56,170 bases of DNA from Caldilineaceae bacterium (GCA_022824685.1 JAJDZJ010000088.1:1-56170); one strand, 5' to 3'; numbered from the stretch's first letter, positions 9,579 to 18,329 are shown. Made by a program: numbers and translations. Notes: generated by a model not told the origin, from the sequence alone.

Positions 9579-9753
9579 GGTCGTATCGCGAAGGGGGGCG
9601 TCGCGGGGGGAATCCCCCCACGCAGGCGAGGCCGCCTGCGGCCGGCCGCCCGGGCCCGCAGTGGGCGGCGGTCAGTAACGGCGGCGGGTGTTTGAGGATG
9701 GCATTGGGCCAGGAATCTGCGAAAAGAAAATCACTTCAAAGGAGAAAATCGAC

Positions 9754-11118
9754 ATGAAAAAGAATCTTCTTGTCACCTGCATTTTGCTCTTTACGATGCT
9801 GGCGACCGCCTGTTCGCCGGTGCCGGCTGAGGAGCCGATGGCGGCTGAGGAGGAGCCTGCGGCGCAGGAGGAGGCGGAGCCGGCGCCACCGCCTGAAAAG
9901 CCGATGGATATCGCCTGCGAAAACAGTTACGAGGGTGAAAGCCTGGTCGTCTACCAGCAGGCAGGGCTGACCGGCCCGCTGGCAACGCTGATGGGGACCG
10001 GATTTATCAGCGCGACACAGGACGCGATCGACCAGATCAATTCGGAGGGCGGCGTCTGCGGCGTCATGTTGAGTGTGCGTATGGAGGATACGCAGTATGC
10101 TCTCGAACAGGAAATACAGGTCTATGAGCAGTTCCGGGCGGTGACGCCCAAGCCACTGTTCATTACAACGGCCAACAGCGCGGCGACGATCGCATTGAAG
10201 GACCGGGTGGTTGAGGACGAGATTGTCAACCTGGCCACGGGAGTCCACTCGCACTCCATTTACAACCCGGCCGACGGTTACACGGTCGGTATCGTGCCGA
10301 TCTACTCCGACCAGTTCGCGGGTTTCCTGCAGTTTGTGCACAGCAACTGGGACGAGATCAAACCCGAAGGCGCGGGCGATGCGATCACCGTCGGCGTCAT
10401 TGGTTGGGCAAACGCGTTTGGCGCGGGCGCGACCACGCCTGAATCGCTGGCTTTCGCCGAATCTTTGGGCATCACGGTGTTGCCGCTTGAGGAGCAGCCG
10501 GTCGACCCGGCCGCGGACGTGACGGGTCAGTTGCAGAACCTGCTGGTCAACGGCGCCAACGTCATCTACATGCAGGCGATATCGTTCAGCATCGTCCAGG
10601 TCATCAGCACGCTGCACGCGCTCGGCTTCTACGATCAGGTGGTGCTTGGCAGCGTAAATTGGGGCATGAACCGCGACGTATTGAACATCCTGGGGGCGAA
10701 CGCGCCGCTTGCCACAGGCTACTACGGTGTCTTCCCCTATCTGTGGTGGACGGATACCGAAGCGCCGGGCGTGCAGCGGGCCCTGGAGACATTTGCGTCC
10801 AAGGGTTATCCCGAATCGGATATGGCATTTACCTATCTGCTCCTGTACAGCGCCATGTACGGGATCGCGGACGTACTGACGGTCGCCATGAACAATGTCG
10901 GCTTCGATGGCCTGACCGGGGCCGAGTTCCTGAAGGCGATGCAGCAGATGGGGACGATCAGCGCAGCGGGCGTCTTTGAGATGAATGTCGAAGGCAGCAA
11001 CCGCGCGCCGAACAAGGCCCAGATCCGGCAGGCGCAGATAATGGAAGACGGCAGTGTTGACTTTGTCGTTGTGCAGGACTTCGTGACGTTGCCGGATTTA
11101 CGGCCGGCGTCGGAATAG
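9754..11118 (+). CDS. ABC transporter substrate-binding lipoprotein (LivJ/LivK-like)
   Basis: 454-residue extracytoplasmic binding protein. A lysine-led signal peptide ends in a lipobox, LATAC, with the modified Cys at residue 20. An acidic, Pro/Glu/Ala-rich linker (about 22-50) follows, then a type I periplasmic-binding fold: LTGPLATLMGTGF, AIDQINSEGGVCG (the A-x-x-x-I-N-x-x-G-G-V pattern of LivJ proteins) and VIYMQAISFSIVQVISTL. The ATG at 9754 is chosen because AAAGGAG stands 9-10 bases upstream and the lipobox follows at the right distance. The ligand is unknown; the neighbouring acyl-CoA synthetase makes a carboxylic acid a reasonable alternative to branched-chain amino acids. Confidence 0.9.
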   Translation: MKKNLLVTCILLFTMLATACSPVPAEEPMAAEEEPAAQEEAEPAPPPEKPMDIACENSYEGESLVVYQQAGLTGPLATLMGTGFISATQDAIDQINSEGGVCGVMLSVRMEDTQYALEQEIQVYEQFRAVTPKPLFITTANSAATIALKDRVVEDEIVNLATGVHSHSIYNPADGYTVGIVPIYSDQFAGFLQFVHSNWDEIKPEGAGDAITVGVIGWANAFGAGATTPESLAFAESLGITVLPLEEQPVDPAADVTGQLQNLLVNGANVIYMQAISFSIVQVISTLHALGFYDQVVLGSVNWGMNRDVLNILGANAPLATGYYGVFPYLWWTDTEAPGVQRALETFASKGYPESDMAFTYLLLYSAMYGIADVLTVAMNNVGFDGLTGAEFLKAMQQMGTISAAGVFEMNVEGSNRAPNKAQIRQAQIMEDGSVDFVVVQDFVTLPDLRPASE

Positions 11119-11200
11119 CGATAGTCGTTAGATTGGAGCAGCCGGTGGCCGGCATTGGTCGCGGTCGCCGGCGTTGTCGCGCTCACTTTACAGATCAGCC

Positions 11201-11998
11201 GTGTTACGAATCAACAATATCGAAGTCATCTATAGTGATGTGATCCTGGTGCTGCGGGGGATTTCGCTGGCGGTGCAGGACGGCCAGATCGCGTCTCTGC
11301 TGGGCGCGAACGGGGCCGGCAAGTCGACGACCCTCAAGGCGATCTCCGGTTTGCTGCGTGCGCAGCAGGGAGAGGTTACGCGCGGCAGTATCGAGTGGAA
11401 CGGCGAGCGGATCGACAGGAAATCGCCGGATGAGATCGTTCAGATGGGGATCGTGCAGGTGCTGGAAGGGAGGAGGCTGTTTGAGCACCTGACGGTCGAG
11501 GAGAATCTACGGACGGGCGCGATCTTTCGCAGGAGCGGTGACGCGGCCATGCGGCGGGACCTGGACGAGGTGTACGGCTATTTTCCGCGTCTGGCGGAGT
11601 TTCGGCGGCGGACGGCAGGCTATCTGTCGGGCGGAGAGCAGCAGATGGTGGTCATTGGGCGGGCGTTGATGGCGAAGCCGAAGCTGATGCTGATGGACGA
11701 GCCGAGCCTGGGGCTGGCTCCGTTGTTGGTGCAGTCGATCTTTGAGGTGATCCGGCGCATCAACGCCGAGTCAGGTGTATCGATATTGCTGGTGGAGCAG
11801 AACGCGAATGTCGCATTGGGGTCCGCTTCGCACGGGTATGTGATGGAGACGGGCCGGATTGTGCTTGACGGCCCGGCGGCGCAACTGGCGGAGAACGCCG
11901 ATATCAAGGAGTTCTATCTCGGCCTGTCGCAGGTGGGGGGCCGCAAGAGCTACCGGGACGTTAAGCATTACAAGCGGCGCAAACGCTGGCTGGGATGA
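11201..11998 (+). CDS. livF: ABC transporter ATPase LivF
   Basis: 265-residue second ATPase of the HAAT importer. Walker A is GANGAGKS (35-42), the Q-loop region is VLEGRRLFEHLTVEENL, the signature is LSGGEQQM, Walker B is LMLMDEPSLGLAP and the H-loop position is LLVEQN, as usual for LivF. The GTG at 11201 gives the standard MLRINNIEV beginning; an upstream TTG at 11174 adds nine residues unlike the family. The basic tail KSYRDVKHYKRRKRW is an extension seen in many LivF proteins. Confidence 0.92.
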   Translation: MLRINNIEVIYSDVILVLRGISLAVQDGQIASLLGANGAGKSTTLKAISGLLRAQQGEVTRGSIEWNGERIDRKSPDEIVQMGIVQVLEGRRLFEHLTVEENLRTGAIFRRSGDAAMRRDLDEVYGYFPRLAEFRRRTAGYLSGGEQQMVVIGRALMAKPKLMLMDEPSLGLAPLLVQSIFEVIRRINAESGVSILLVEQNANVALGSASHGYVMETGRIVLDGPAAQLAENADIKEFYLGLSQVGGRKSYRDVKHYKRRKRWLG

Positions 11999-12004
11999 AG
12001 AGGC

Positions 12005-12034
12005 AGTGATCAGTGATCAGTGATCAGTGATCAC
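12005..12034. repeat. Heptamer tandem repeat AGTGATC x4
   Basis: Four exact copies of AGTGATC (12005-12032) run into a palindromic end (GTGATCAC, 12027-12034), in the short gap between the convergent livF and LLM oxidoreductase genes. A related but degenerate stretch, AGTGGTC/AGTCAGT, occurs at about 25404-25421. Confidence 0.85.
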
Positions 12035-12037
12035 TGG

Positions 12038-13006
12038 TCAGTTAGGGCGCCAGCCGAGGGCTGGCGCGATTTCTTTCGCGACCTGTTCGAGCATCTCGAG
12101 GATTCGTGCGAGGGGTGGGTGGATGGGGTCGAACTGGAGGATGAGGTCGGTGGTGTAGGGCAGGACAAGGTCGCCGGCGAGTTGGGCGGCAACGTCGTTT
12201 GGGGGGCCGTAGGCGATATGCACTTTTTGGCAGAAGGCCTCTGGCGAGAGATCGGCGGGGATGCCGCCCATGGCGTATTTTTCGATTTGGCGCAGGGCGT
12301 CCTGGCGGCTGTCGCCGAGGTAGATGCCGCGAGAGAGGCCGATGCGGGGCGGCGCGGCGCGGTCACCCCAGGCTTCGCGGTAGGCGACTGCCACGGGTTC
12401 CTGGGCCTGGCCCGCTGCCTGCTCTTCGGTGCCGACGAAGCGGCTGAGCAGGAGGCCGGCGTCGTTTGCTGCGGCGTATTGGGCGCCGCGAATGCTGAGC
12501 CCGCTGAGCCAGAGGCGTTGGCCCAGGGTGGGGACGGGGGGCCGCAGGCGCTGGCCGTCGGTTCCGAGGGCTTCTCCGGCCAGGGCTCTTTTAAGGGCGA
12601 TGAGGCCATCGGTGGTGCGTTGATGACGGCTGTTGATGTCGACGTCGAAGGCTTCGAATTCGTCGGCGTCGCTGCCGCTGCCGACGCCCAGTTCGAGGCG
12701 GCCGCGGCTGAGGGTGTCGACGACAGCGGCGTCTTCGGCGACGCGCAGTGGGTGTTCAAAGGGCAGGACGACTATGGAGGTGCCAAGACGCAGGCGTCGA
12801 GTGCGTTGGGCCACGGCCGCGAGGAATGGGAAGGGTGAGGGCAACATGCCGCCCATGTCTTTGAAATGGTGCTGGGCGACCCAGACGGCTTCAAAGCCCA
12901 ACCGGTCTGCGGCGTCAAAAATCTCCAGGCTTTCCTGGTAGGCTTGCTCCGCGTCTGCACGGCCGCGCAGATGGCTCAGAAATCCGAGGCGAAAGGGGTT
13001 CGGCAT
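12038..13006 (-). CDS. LLM-class flavin-dependent oxidoreductase (luciferase-like)
   Basis: 322-residue luciferase-like monooxygenase fold that uses FMNH2 or F420. Features include FGFLSHLR-like strand beta-1 (LGFLSHLRG), the EAVWVAQHHF motif typical of group 1 LLM proteins, RLRLGTSIVVLPFEHPLRVAEDAAVVDTLS (read in parts) with the conserved HP-x-x-x-AE, and GRLELGVGSG for cofactor binding. GAGGA lies about 10 bases before the ATG. It is downstream of the dehydratase gene by 32 bp on the same strand, so the two are probably cotranscribed. Substrate unknown. Confidence 0.88.
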   Translation of the reverse strand: MPNPFRLGFLSHLRGRADAEQAYQESLEIFDAADRLGFEAVWVAQHHFKDMGGMLPSPFPFLAAVAQRTRRLRLGTSIVVLPFEHPLRVAEDAAVVDTLSRGRLELGVGSGSDADEFEAFDVDINSRHQRTTDGLIALKRALAGEALGTDGQRLRPPVPTLGQRLWLSGLSIRGAQYAAANDAGLLLSRFVGTEEQAAGQAQEPVAVAYREAWGDRAAPPRIGLSRGIYLGDSRQDALRQIEKYAMGGIPADLSPEAFCQKVHIAYGPPNDVAAQLAGDLVLPYTTDLILQFDPIHPPLARILEMLEQVAKEIAPALGWRPN

Positions 13007-13038
13007 AAGTAATGTCCTCGCAGTCGCTTTCCTACGTT

Positions 13039-14097
13039 TTATCCTCTCTGTTCGCGCGCCCGCTGCCAGGTCTTTTCATCCACATTGCCGCCGCAGATGA
13101 CGACCGCAAGGCGTTTGCCTGCGAAGCGCCTTCCTGATTTGAGCAGGCTTGCCACGGCCACGCCGGCTGCGCCTTCGATGATTTCTCCGTGTTCGCGGTA
13201 GATGAGGTGCATGGCAGCCGCGATCTCCTCTTCGCTGACGGTCAGCCAGTGGTCGACGTGGTCCCGGCAGAGGTCGAAGGTGAGGGATTGCGGTTCGATG
13301 CCGCCGGCGCTGCCGTCGGAGAGGGTCGGGAGGCTTTCCATGTCGACGATGCGGCCGGCGCGCACAGAGGCGAGCATGACGGCCGAGTGTTCGGGCTGGC
13401 AGCCCACCGTCTGCACGGCGCTGCGGGTGCCCTTGAGATAGCCGGCGATGCCGCCCATGAGGCCGCCGCCGCCCACGGTGGCGAAGACCGCGTCAAGTTC
13501 TGGCTGCTGGCGCAGCATTTCGACTGCGATGGCGCCCTGACCCGCGATGATGCGCGGGTCGTTGTAGGGGGAGACGAAGACCTGGCCGGTCTGCGCGGCG
13601 GCTTCTCTGGCGCTGATTTCGGCGTCGAGGGCGTCGCCGGGGACGCGACGGAGCGTGACCGGAAAGGCGCTCAGTTTCTCGACTTTGCCCGCGGACGCAT
13701 CCTGCGGCAGGTAGATGTCCGCGGCCACATCGAGTTGGGCGGCCGCGCGGGCCACAGCCAGCGCGTGGTTGCCGGTGGATGCGGTGACGACGCCGCGTGC
13801 GCGCTCTGCCGGCGAGAGGCTGAGGAGCTTGGTGGTTGCGCCGCGCAGTTTGAAGGAGCCGGTGCGCTGGCGATTCTCCAGTTTGAGGAAGACGCGGGCG
13901 CCGGCGCGTTCGGACAGGGCGGGCGAGAGGCGCAGCGGCGTTTCGATAACGTGGGAATGAAGGCGCGACGCGGCCAGCCGGATCTGTCCGGCAAGTTCAG
14001 CGGCGTCTAGCAGTCGGGCAGAAGGGTGCTCTTCATTTGCGGAGCCTGTTGGTTTCGCGGCGTGACCGATCTCGTGGCGGAAGGGCGGGGCGGCCAT
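13039..14097 (-). CDS. Threonine/serine dehydratase-like PLP enzyme
   Basis: 352-residue fold-type II PLP enzyme, probably a catabolic threonine/serine ammonia-lyase or serine racemase relative. The PLP lysine is in GSFKLRGA, the substrate loop is TASTGNHA, the phosphate-binding glycines are GGGGLMGG, and CGGNVD closes the site near the C-terminus. It lacks the C-terminal ACT regulatory domain of biosynthetic IlvA. AAGGAG about 11 bases upstream supports the start. The N-terminal ~30 residues are an extension compared with short dehydratases. Exact substrate cannot be read from the sequence. Confidence 0.87.
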   Translation of the reverse strand: MAAPPFRHEIGHAAKPTGSANEEHPSARLLDAAELAGQIRLAASRLHSHVIETPLRLSPALSERAGARVFLKLENRQRTGSFKLRGATTKLLSLSPAERARGVVTASTGNHALAVARAAAQLDVAADIYLPQDASAGKVEKLSAFPVTLRRVPGDALDAEISAREAAAQTGQVFVSPYNDPRIIAGQGAIAVEMLRQQPELDAVFATVGGGGLMGGIAGYLKGTRSAVQTVGCQPEHSAVMLASVRAGRIVDMESLPTLSDGSAGGIEPQSLTFDLCRDHVDHWLTVSEEEIAAAMHLIYREHGEIIEGAAGVAVASLLKSGRRFAGKRLAVVICGGNVDEKTWQRAREQRG

Positions 14098-14145
14098 TTC
14101 TTGCCGAACTCCTTGCTTCGCTCGGGAGCCTGAGCCCCACGGATA

Positions 14146-14185
14146 TGCTAGAATGAAGAGATGCGCAACGACAACTATTCTAACA
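14146..14185. promoter_or_regulatory. Two overlapping extended -10 promoters facing each other
   Basis: On the plus strand TGC-TAGAAT (14146-14154) would serve the phosphoesterase gene; on the minus strand TGT-TAGAAT (14177-14185) would serve the dehydratase gene. The hexamers form an inverted repeat. Neither has a convincing -35 box. If both are used, each polymerase must pass the other start site. Confidence 0.35.
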
Positions 14186-14306
14186 TAACCTTCCCCGGCA
14201 GCCCGTCAGGGCGAACGCCGAATGCCGTTGATGGGGGGCGGATAGGGCAGGCCGCAGCCCCTCACGCCTCCGGTGGGGAATGCAGCGCAGGAGACACGAT
14301 TTGACT

Positions 14307-15101
14307 ATGCGTTTTGTGATTCTCTCGGACATACACGGCAACTGCGTGGCACTGGATGCAGTGCTTGCGGATATTGGGTCCCGCTATCATGGAGCGGTCG
14401 ACGAATACTGGGTTCTGGGTGATCTGGCGGCGACCGGGGCGCAGCCGCTGGAGGTGATGGAGCGGGTGCTGGGCCTGGCCAACGCGCGATTCGTCCGGGG
14501 CAATTCGGAGCGGTATCTGACGACCGGAGCGAGACCGCTGGCCACACCGTTGGAGGAGGTGACGGACCTTGCGTTGCTGCGCGACTGTATAGGGATTCTG
14601 GAATCGTTTGCGTGGACGGCGGGCGCGATGGCTGCAGGGGGCCATCTGCCGTTCATGTTGCGCTTGCCGCTGGAGGAAAGGCTGAAGCTGCCGAATGGCA
14701 GCCGCGTTCTGCTGGCGCATGCCTCACCGGGGAGAGACGACGGCAAAGGTTTCGTGCCCTGGTATGAGGACAGGGAGATGAGCGCAAGGCTGAAGGGTTG
14801 CGAAGCCGACCTGGTTTGTGTAGGACACACGCACTGGCCGCAGAACTTTCATCTGGACGGTGTGCATGTGGTCAACCCGGGCAGTGTGGGCAATCCGTTG
14901 ATTCCGAGCCTGCGGGCCACGTATGCGGCGCTGGAGGCGGACGAGGACGGTTACCGGGTCGAGCACCGGGCGGTGCCGTATGACAGGGTGCTGGCTGAGC
15001 GGAAGGCGCGGGAGGCGCAACATCCGCAGGCAGATTTCATCGCCAGCTTCCTGCGCGGGGAGCGGGCCCGGTCCTGGGGCGAGCCGGAGGTTCTGCGATG
15101 A
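14307..15101 (+). CDS. Calcineurin-like metallophosphoesterase
   Basis: 264-residue metallophosphoesterase of the YfcE/MJ0936-like group. All metal-binding motifs are present in order: SDIHGN (D-x-H) at 7-12, LGDLAATG (GD), VRGNSE (GN-E), LLAHASPG and VGHTHWP (GHTH), followed by VVNPGSVGNP, the characteristic end of the domain. ATG 14307 is preferred because the family begins with the metal-binding strand; ATG 14280 would add nine basic residues. AGGAG lies 13 bases upstream. Its last codons overlap the methyltransferase start (ATGA), so the two are translationally coupled. Confidence 0.88.
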   Translation: MRFVILSDIHGNCVALDAVLADIGSRYHGAVDEYWVLGDLAATGAQPLEVMERVLGLANARFVRGNSERYLTTGARPLATPLEEVTDLALLRDCIGILESFAWTAGAMAAGGHLPFMLRLPLEERLKLPNGSRVLLAHASPGRDDGKGFVPWYEDREMSARLKGCEADLVCVGHTHWPQNFHLDGVHVVNPGSVGNPLIPSLRATYAALEADEDGYRVEHRAVPYDRVLAERKAREAQHPQADFIASFLRGERARSWGEPEVLR

Positions 15102-16126
15102 GCGGACGGCCCGGCCAGTTTGGCTTCGAGTATTCCAGTGTCTTTCAGGACGAGAGCGTGGTGCGGGCGTACCGGTACCGGCCCCGGTATCCGGCGGCCA
15201 CATTTGCTCTTCTGGCCGGCCTGATTCCGGAGCGCTGCGTGCCGCGGACGGTGCTGGACGCGGGGTGCGGGACAGGACTTGTGGCGCGTCCGCTGGCGGC
15301 GCTGGCGGATCGGGTGGACGCGGTGGACTTTTCGGCGGCGGCTATCCGGGAGGGCAGGCTTCTGCCGGGGGGCGATCGCCCGAATCTGCGCTGGATCGAG
15401 GGCCCGATTGAATCGGCTTCCGTGGACCCGCCATATTGTCTGATCACGGCGGGGGCCAGTATGCACTGGTTCAACTGGGATGTGGCATTCCCTCGCTTCG
15501 CGCGGCTGCTGGCGGAGGATGGGCTGTTCGTTGCGGTGGGGATGGAGCACAGGAGGCCGGAATGGATGCGGACGGAGTTGGGCCCTGTGCTGGCTCGCTA
15601 CTCGATGAACAAGGAGTTTGCGCCGTACAGCGCGGCGGGGATTCTGGCGGAGTTGGAAGAGCGGGGGCTTTTCCGGCAGATGGGCAGCGCCGAGACGGAT
15701 TTGATCGAGTGGCGGCAGCCAATTGGCGAGTGGGTGGAGAGCATCCATGCCCGCAATGGCTTTTCGCGGGACCGGATGGACCCGAGGGAGGCGGCAGAGG
15801 CTGATGCGCTATTTGCTGAGATCGCGACGCGCCATGCGGATGGCGGGGACGGCATGATCACGCATCGTTATGCCGGCAGGTTGTTGTGGGGGCGTCCGCT
15901 GCAGGGTGTGGAGTATGGGGGTGGGATAGGCGGCGCGGCAGGGCTTAGGCCCAGAGCATGCCATCCTCATCGCGTTCGAGTTCTTTTTCCAGGAGGAGGG
16001 CGTTGTCCGCGGCCCGGGCGGGTTGCTCGTTTTCGAACCACTTGCGCCATTCGTCCGGGGCGTCGATATCCTGGCCGCCGTGTTCGGTGCGGCGGGTGCG
16101 GACGCGGAGCATCAGGGGTGTGTTGA
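15098..16126 (+). CDS. Class I SAM-dependent methyltransferase with antisense-overlapping tail
   Basis: 342-residue methyltransferase. Motif I is VLDAGCGTG (52-60), the acidic end of strand 2 is VDAVDFS, and ASMHWF is the post-motif typical of type 11 (UbiE-like) methyltransferases. The start overlaps the preceding phosphoesterase stop. The first ~270 residues look normal; the remaining ~72 are Arg/Gly/Pro/Cys-rich and lie antisense to the 3' end of the HerA-like gene, so they are probably an extension caused by loss of an earlier stop codon. Substrate is unknown. Confidence 0.8.
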   Translation: MSGRPGQFGFEYSSVFQDESVVRAYRYRPRYPAATFALLAGLIPERCVPRTVLDAGCGTGLVARPLAALADRVDAVDFSAAAIREGRLLPGGDRPNLRWIEGPIESASVDPPYCLITAGASMHWFNWDVAFPRFARLLAEDGLFVAVGMEHRRPEWMRTELGPVLARYSMNKEFAPYSAAGILAELEERGLFRQMGSAETDLIEWRQPIGEWVESIHARNGFSRDRMDPREAAEADALFAEIATRHADGGDGMITHRYAGRLLWGRPLQGVEYGGGIGGAAGLRPRACHPHRVRVLFPGGGRCPRPGRVARFRTTCAIRPGRRYPGRRVRCGGCGRGASGVC

Positions 16127-17636
16127 CGCTGGCGCCGCTGACGATGACCTGTCCTTTGCTGAGGGCGGGCAGTTCTTTGAGCATATCGCGGCCGACGCTT
16201 TCGACAGACTCGGCGATGCGGTTCTGGTCAATGGGGTTGGTGATGCGCATAATGCACTGGGTCATGCACTGGCTAAGCACGTCGCTGTCGAGGCGGCCGG
16301 GCCGCTGGGAGATGAGGCCGACGCCGACGCCGAATTTGCGGCCCTCGCTGAGGATGGTCTTGAGCGCGTCGGAGCTGACGGCATCGGCGTTTGCAGGCGC
16401 GAAGTTGTGGGCTTCTTCGAGCAGGCAGAAAACGGGAAAGGGCAGGTGGTTGCGGTCTTCACGCTGGAGCTTGCCCCTTTGCGTGTCGATGCGGGCCTGG
16501 TAGACGCGGCGCAGGAGGGTGGCGACGATCACCTGTTGCTGCCGTTGCTCGACTTCATTCAGCTGGACCAGCGTACACATCCCCGGCTGGAACAGCTCAT
16601 CCAACTCGATGTTTTCAAAATCGTGGAAGATCCCGCTTCCGCCCAGGGCTGCGCCCAGCCGCCAGATGAGCGCGCCGGTTGTGGGGTCGACATCGTTCGG
16701 GTTCTCCTCTGCCTGCGCGCCGTCCCCTACTTCGCGCACAGCCATGTAGAGCTGCTCCAGAGTATATTTGTCCTCGCCCCAGGTACGCTGGGCGTATCTG
16801 AAGGCGCGGCCCAGCTGGTAGTGCATCTTCTCGGACAGGTTGGTCAGGAGATAGCGCAGATCGGGAAGGGTGAGACTGCTGATGCGGACGCGCAGGTCGT
16901 CCGGACGCAGAATGCGCACTTTCGGGCCGTAGCTGCCGTCGCGGAACTGGGGCAGGTTCTGGGTCTGCTGCAGTGTATCGTACTCGCCGTGGGGATCGAT
17001 AACGAGCGCGGCGGCGCGGTTGTAGGGCATCATCAGCTCTTCAAGGAGGACGCCGGCGAGGTAGCTTTTGCCGCTGCCGGTGCTGGCGATGATGGCGAGG
17101 TGGGTGCCGGTGAAGTCGCGCACGTCGAGGGCGACGGGCACGGCGCCGGGGTCGCGGCTGAGCAGGTCGCCGATATGCGCGCTGCCGAGTTCGCCGCGTC
17201 GAACTCGGCTGAGCAGCGCGGTCAGCCATTCGTCTTCGGCGATGAAGATCGGGGCGCCGCCCTGGGGCGGCACGCGCGGGTTGGTGAAATCGTTCAGGCG
17301 CTCATCGTAGTAACCGAGGACGGTGACTGTGAGCTCAAAGAGCTCGGTGGCTTCGCTCTCGTAGCCGAGCATGGCGGCCACCGTTTGGGGGGGTACGGTG
17401 GGATCGGCCATGAAGGTATCGGGGAAGAGCTTGACCGCGGCGCGGGCGGTGATGCGCCCGAGGATCCGCCGTTCGCCGCCATCGACGGGGGCCGTGTAGT
17501 AGACGAACTCGCCGTTTTTCAGTTGGCGCTCCGGATCGGGGGCGATGAAGGTGAATTCGTGGAGCGCTTCGCCCGGCCCTTTGACTGTGCCGATGGGGCT
17601 TTCTGGATTCTGGTTATTCGTTTCTGGTCGCTCCAT
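15945..17636 (-). CDS. HerA-like ATPase (DUF87) with HAS-barrel domain
   Basis: 563-residue hexameric FtsK/HerA-type DNA translocase candidate. The N-terminal ~110 residues look like the HAS-barrel (HerA-ATP synthase barrel). Walker A is STGSGKS at 185-191, VIDPHGEYD follows the expected spacing, Walker B is PVFCLLEEAHNFAP, and an arginine-rich segment with SQRPGRLD matches the HerA sensor region. The family moves along double-stranded DNA, usually with the NurA nuclease; no NurA gene is visible here. A HAS-barrel-like protein is encoded 63 bp upstream in the same operon. The 3' end overlaps the convergent methyltransferase frame by 182 bp. Confidence 0.85.
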   Translation of the reverse strand: MERPETNNQNPESPIGTVKGPGEALHEFTFIAPDPERQLKNGEFVYYTAPVDGGERRILGRITARAAVKLFPDTFMADPTVPPQTVAAMLGYESEATELFELTVTVLGYYDERLNDFTNPRVPPQGGAPIFIAEDEWLTALLSRVRRGELGSAHIGDLLSRDPGAVPVALDVRDFTGTHLAIIASTGSGKSYLAGVLLEELMMPYNRAAALVIDPHGEYDTLQQTQNLPQFRDGSYGPKVRILRPDDLRVRISSLTLPDLRYLLTNLSEKMHYQLGRAFRYAQRTWGEDKYTLEQLYMAVREVGDGAQAEENPNDVDPTTGALIWRLGAALGGSGIFHDFENIELDELFQPGMCTLVQLNEVEQRQQQVIVATLLRRVYQARIDTQRGKLQREDRNHLPFPVFCLLEEAHNFAPANADAVSSDALKTILSEGRKFGVGVGLISQRPGRLDSDVLSQCMTQCIMRITNPIDQNRIAESVESVGRDMLKELPALSKGQVIVSGASVNTPLMLRVRTRRTEHGGQDIDAPDEWRKWFENEQPARAADNALLLEKELERDEDGMLWA

Positions 17637-17699
17637 TTACACCTCGCTTGCGCCGGAGCCGGGACGCGGGAAATGATGGCCGGGTGTAGCGGGAAGGGT

Positions 17700-18323
17700 T
17701 CAACCCGCGGGCCGCACGATGGATTTCCAGGCAACGTTGTCGCGCATGACGTGAAGGAGGGCCTGTTCGCGGGGGAAGATGCTTTCCAGGCGGTCGATGA
17801 TCTCCAGCAGGAGGGCAGGGACCAGCGGGTTGTTGAGGGCGAGAAGCGCGGCGGCATAGCGCAGCGTCAGGCTGCCGCCGGTGTCGCGGTGGAACTGCCG
17901 GACTTCGCCGGGAGTCAGAGTGCGGACGGGCGCGCTCACCTCAGCCGCGAAGCGCGGCGTTCCCTGCTGCATGCGCGCGCCGTCATGCCAGCCGAGGGCC
18001 AGGATGCCGACCAGCATCGCGGTCTCGTCGATCAGGTCCGGGCTGAACACGGTCTGTTCGGCGTAGGAGGTGAGCCGGGGTCCCAGGTTGGTAAAGTTCG
18101 GATTGACGAGTAGTGTGTTGTAGATGACGCCGATCAGGGAAGGAGGTTCTGCCGGAGGGCCCTGCGCGGCGCTTGGTTGCCGGGGCAGGTCGATGGCAAC
18201 GAAGGCGCCGAAGGCATAGGCATCGGTCGCGGGCTGCCGCTCGCGTTCGAGAGGACCGGTGAGCTGGCAGACGTAGTCGATATGTGAATTGGAGTTGACG
18301 ATGGCCCCGATCTGGTCGGTCAT
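17700..18323 (-). CDS. HerA-associated HAS-barrel-like protein
   Basis: 207-residue protein of unknown function, first gene of the HerA operon. The N-terminal ~90 residues (CQLTGPLERE, AFGAFVAIDL, LIGVIYNTLLVNPNFTNLG) resemble the beta-rich HAS-barrel seen at the N-terminus of HerA-type ATPases, while the C-terminal half is helical, with RYAAALLALNNPLVPALLLE. No nuclease motif is visible, so it does not look like NurA. It may be an adaptor for the ATPase (inference from context). No ribosome-binding site precedes the ATG; a possible promoter ends six bases upstream, suggesting a leaderless mRNA. Confidence 0.6.
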   Translation of the reverse strand: MTDQIGAIVNSNSHIDYVCQLTGPLERERQPATDAYAFGAFVAIDLPRQPSAAQGPPAEPPSLIGVIYNTLLVNPNFTNLGPRLTSYAEQTVFSPDLIDETAMLVGILALGWHDGARMQQGTPRFAAEVSAPVRTLTPGEVRQFHRDTGGSLTLRYAAALLALNNPLVPALLLEIIDRLESIFPREQALLHVMRDNVAWKSIVRPAG

Positions 18324-18329
18324 GTGTAT

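Noticed and set aside
16023..18113. 696-codon open frame antisense to the HerA-like gene and its partner
   Set aside because: It crosses two well-supported minus-strand genes and shows no domain, signal or ribosome-binding site.
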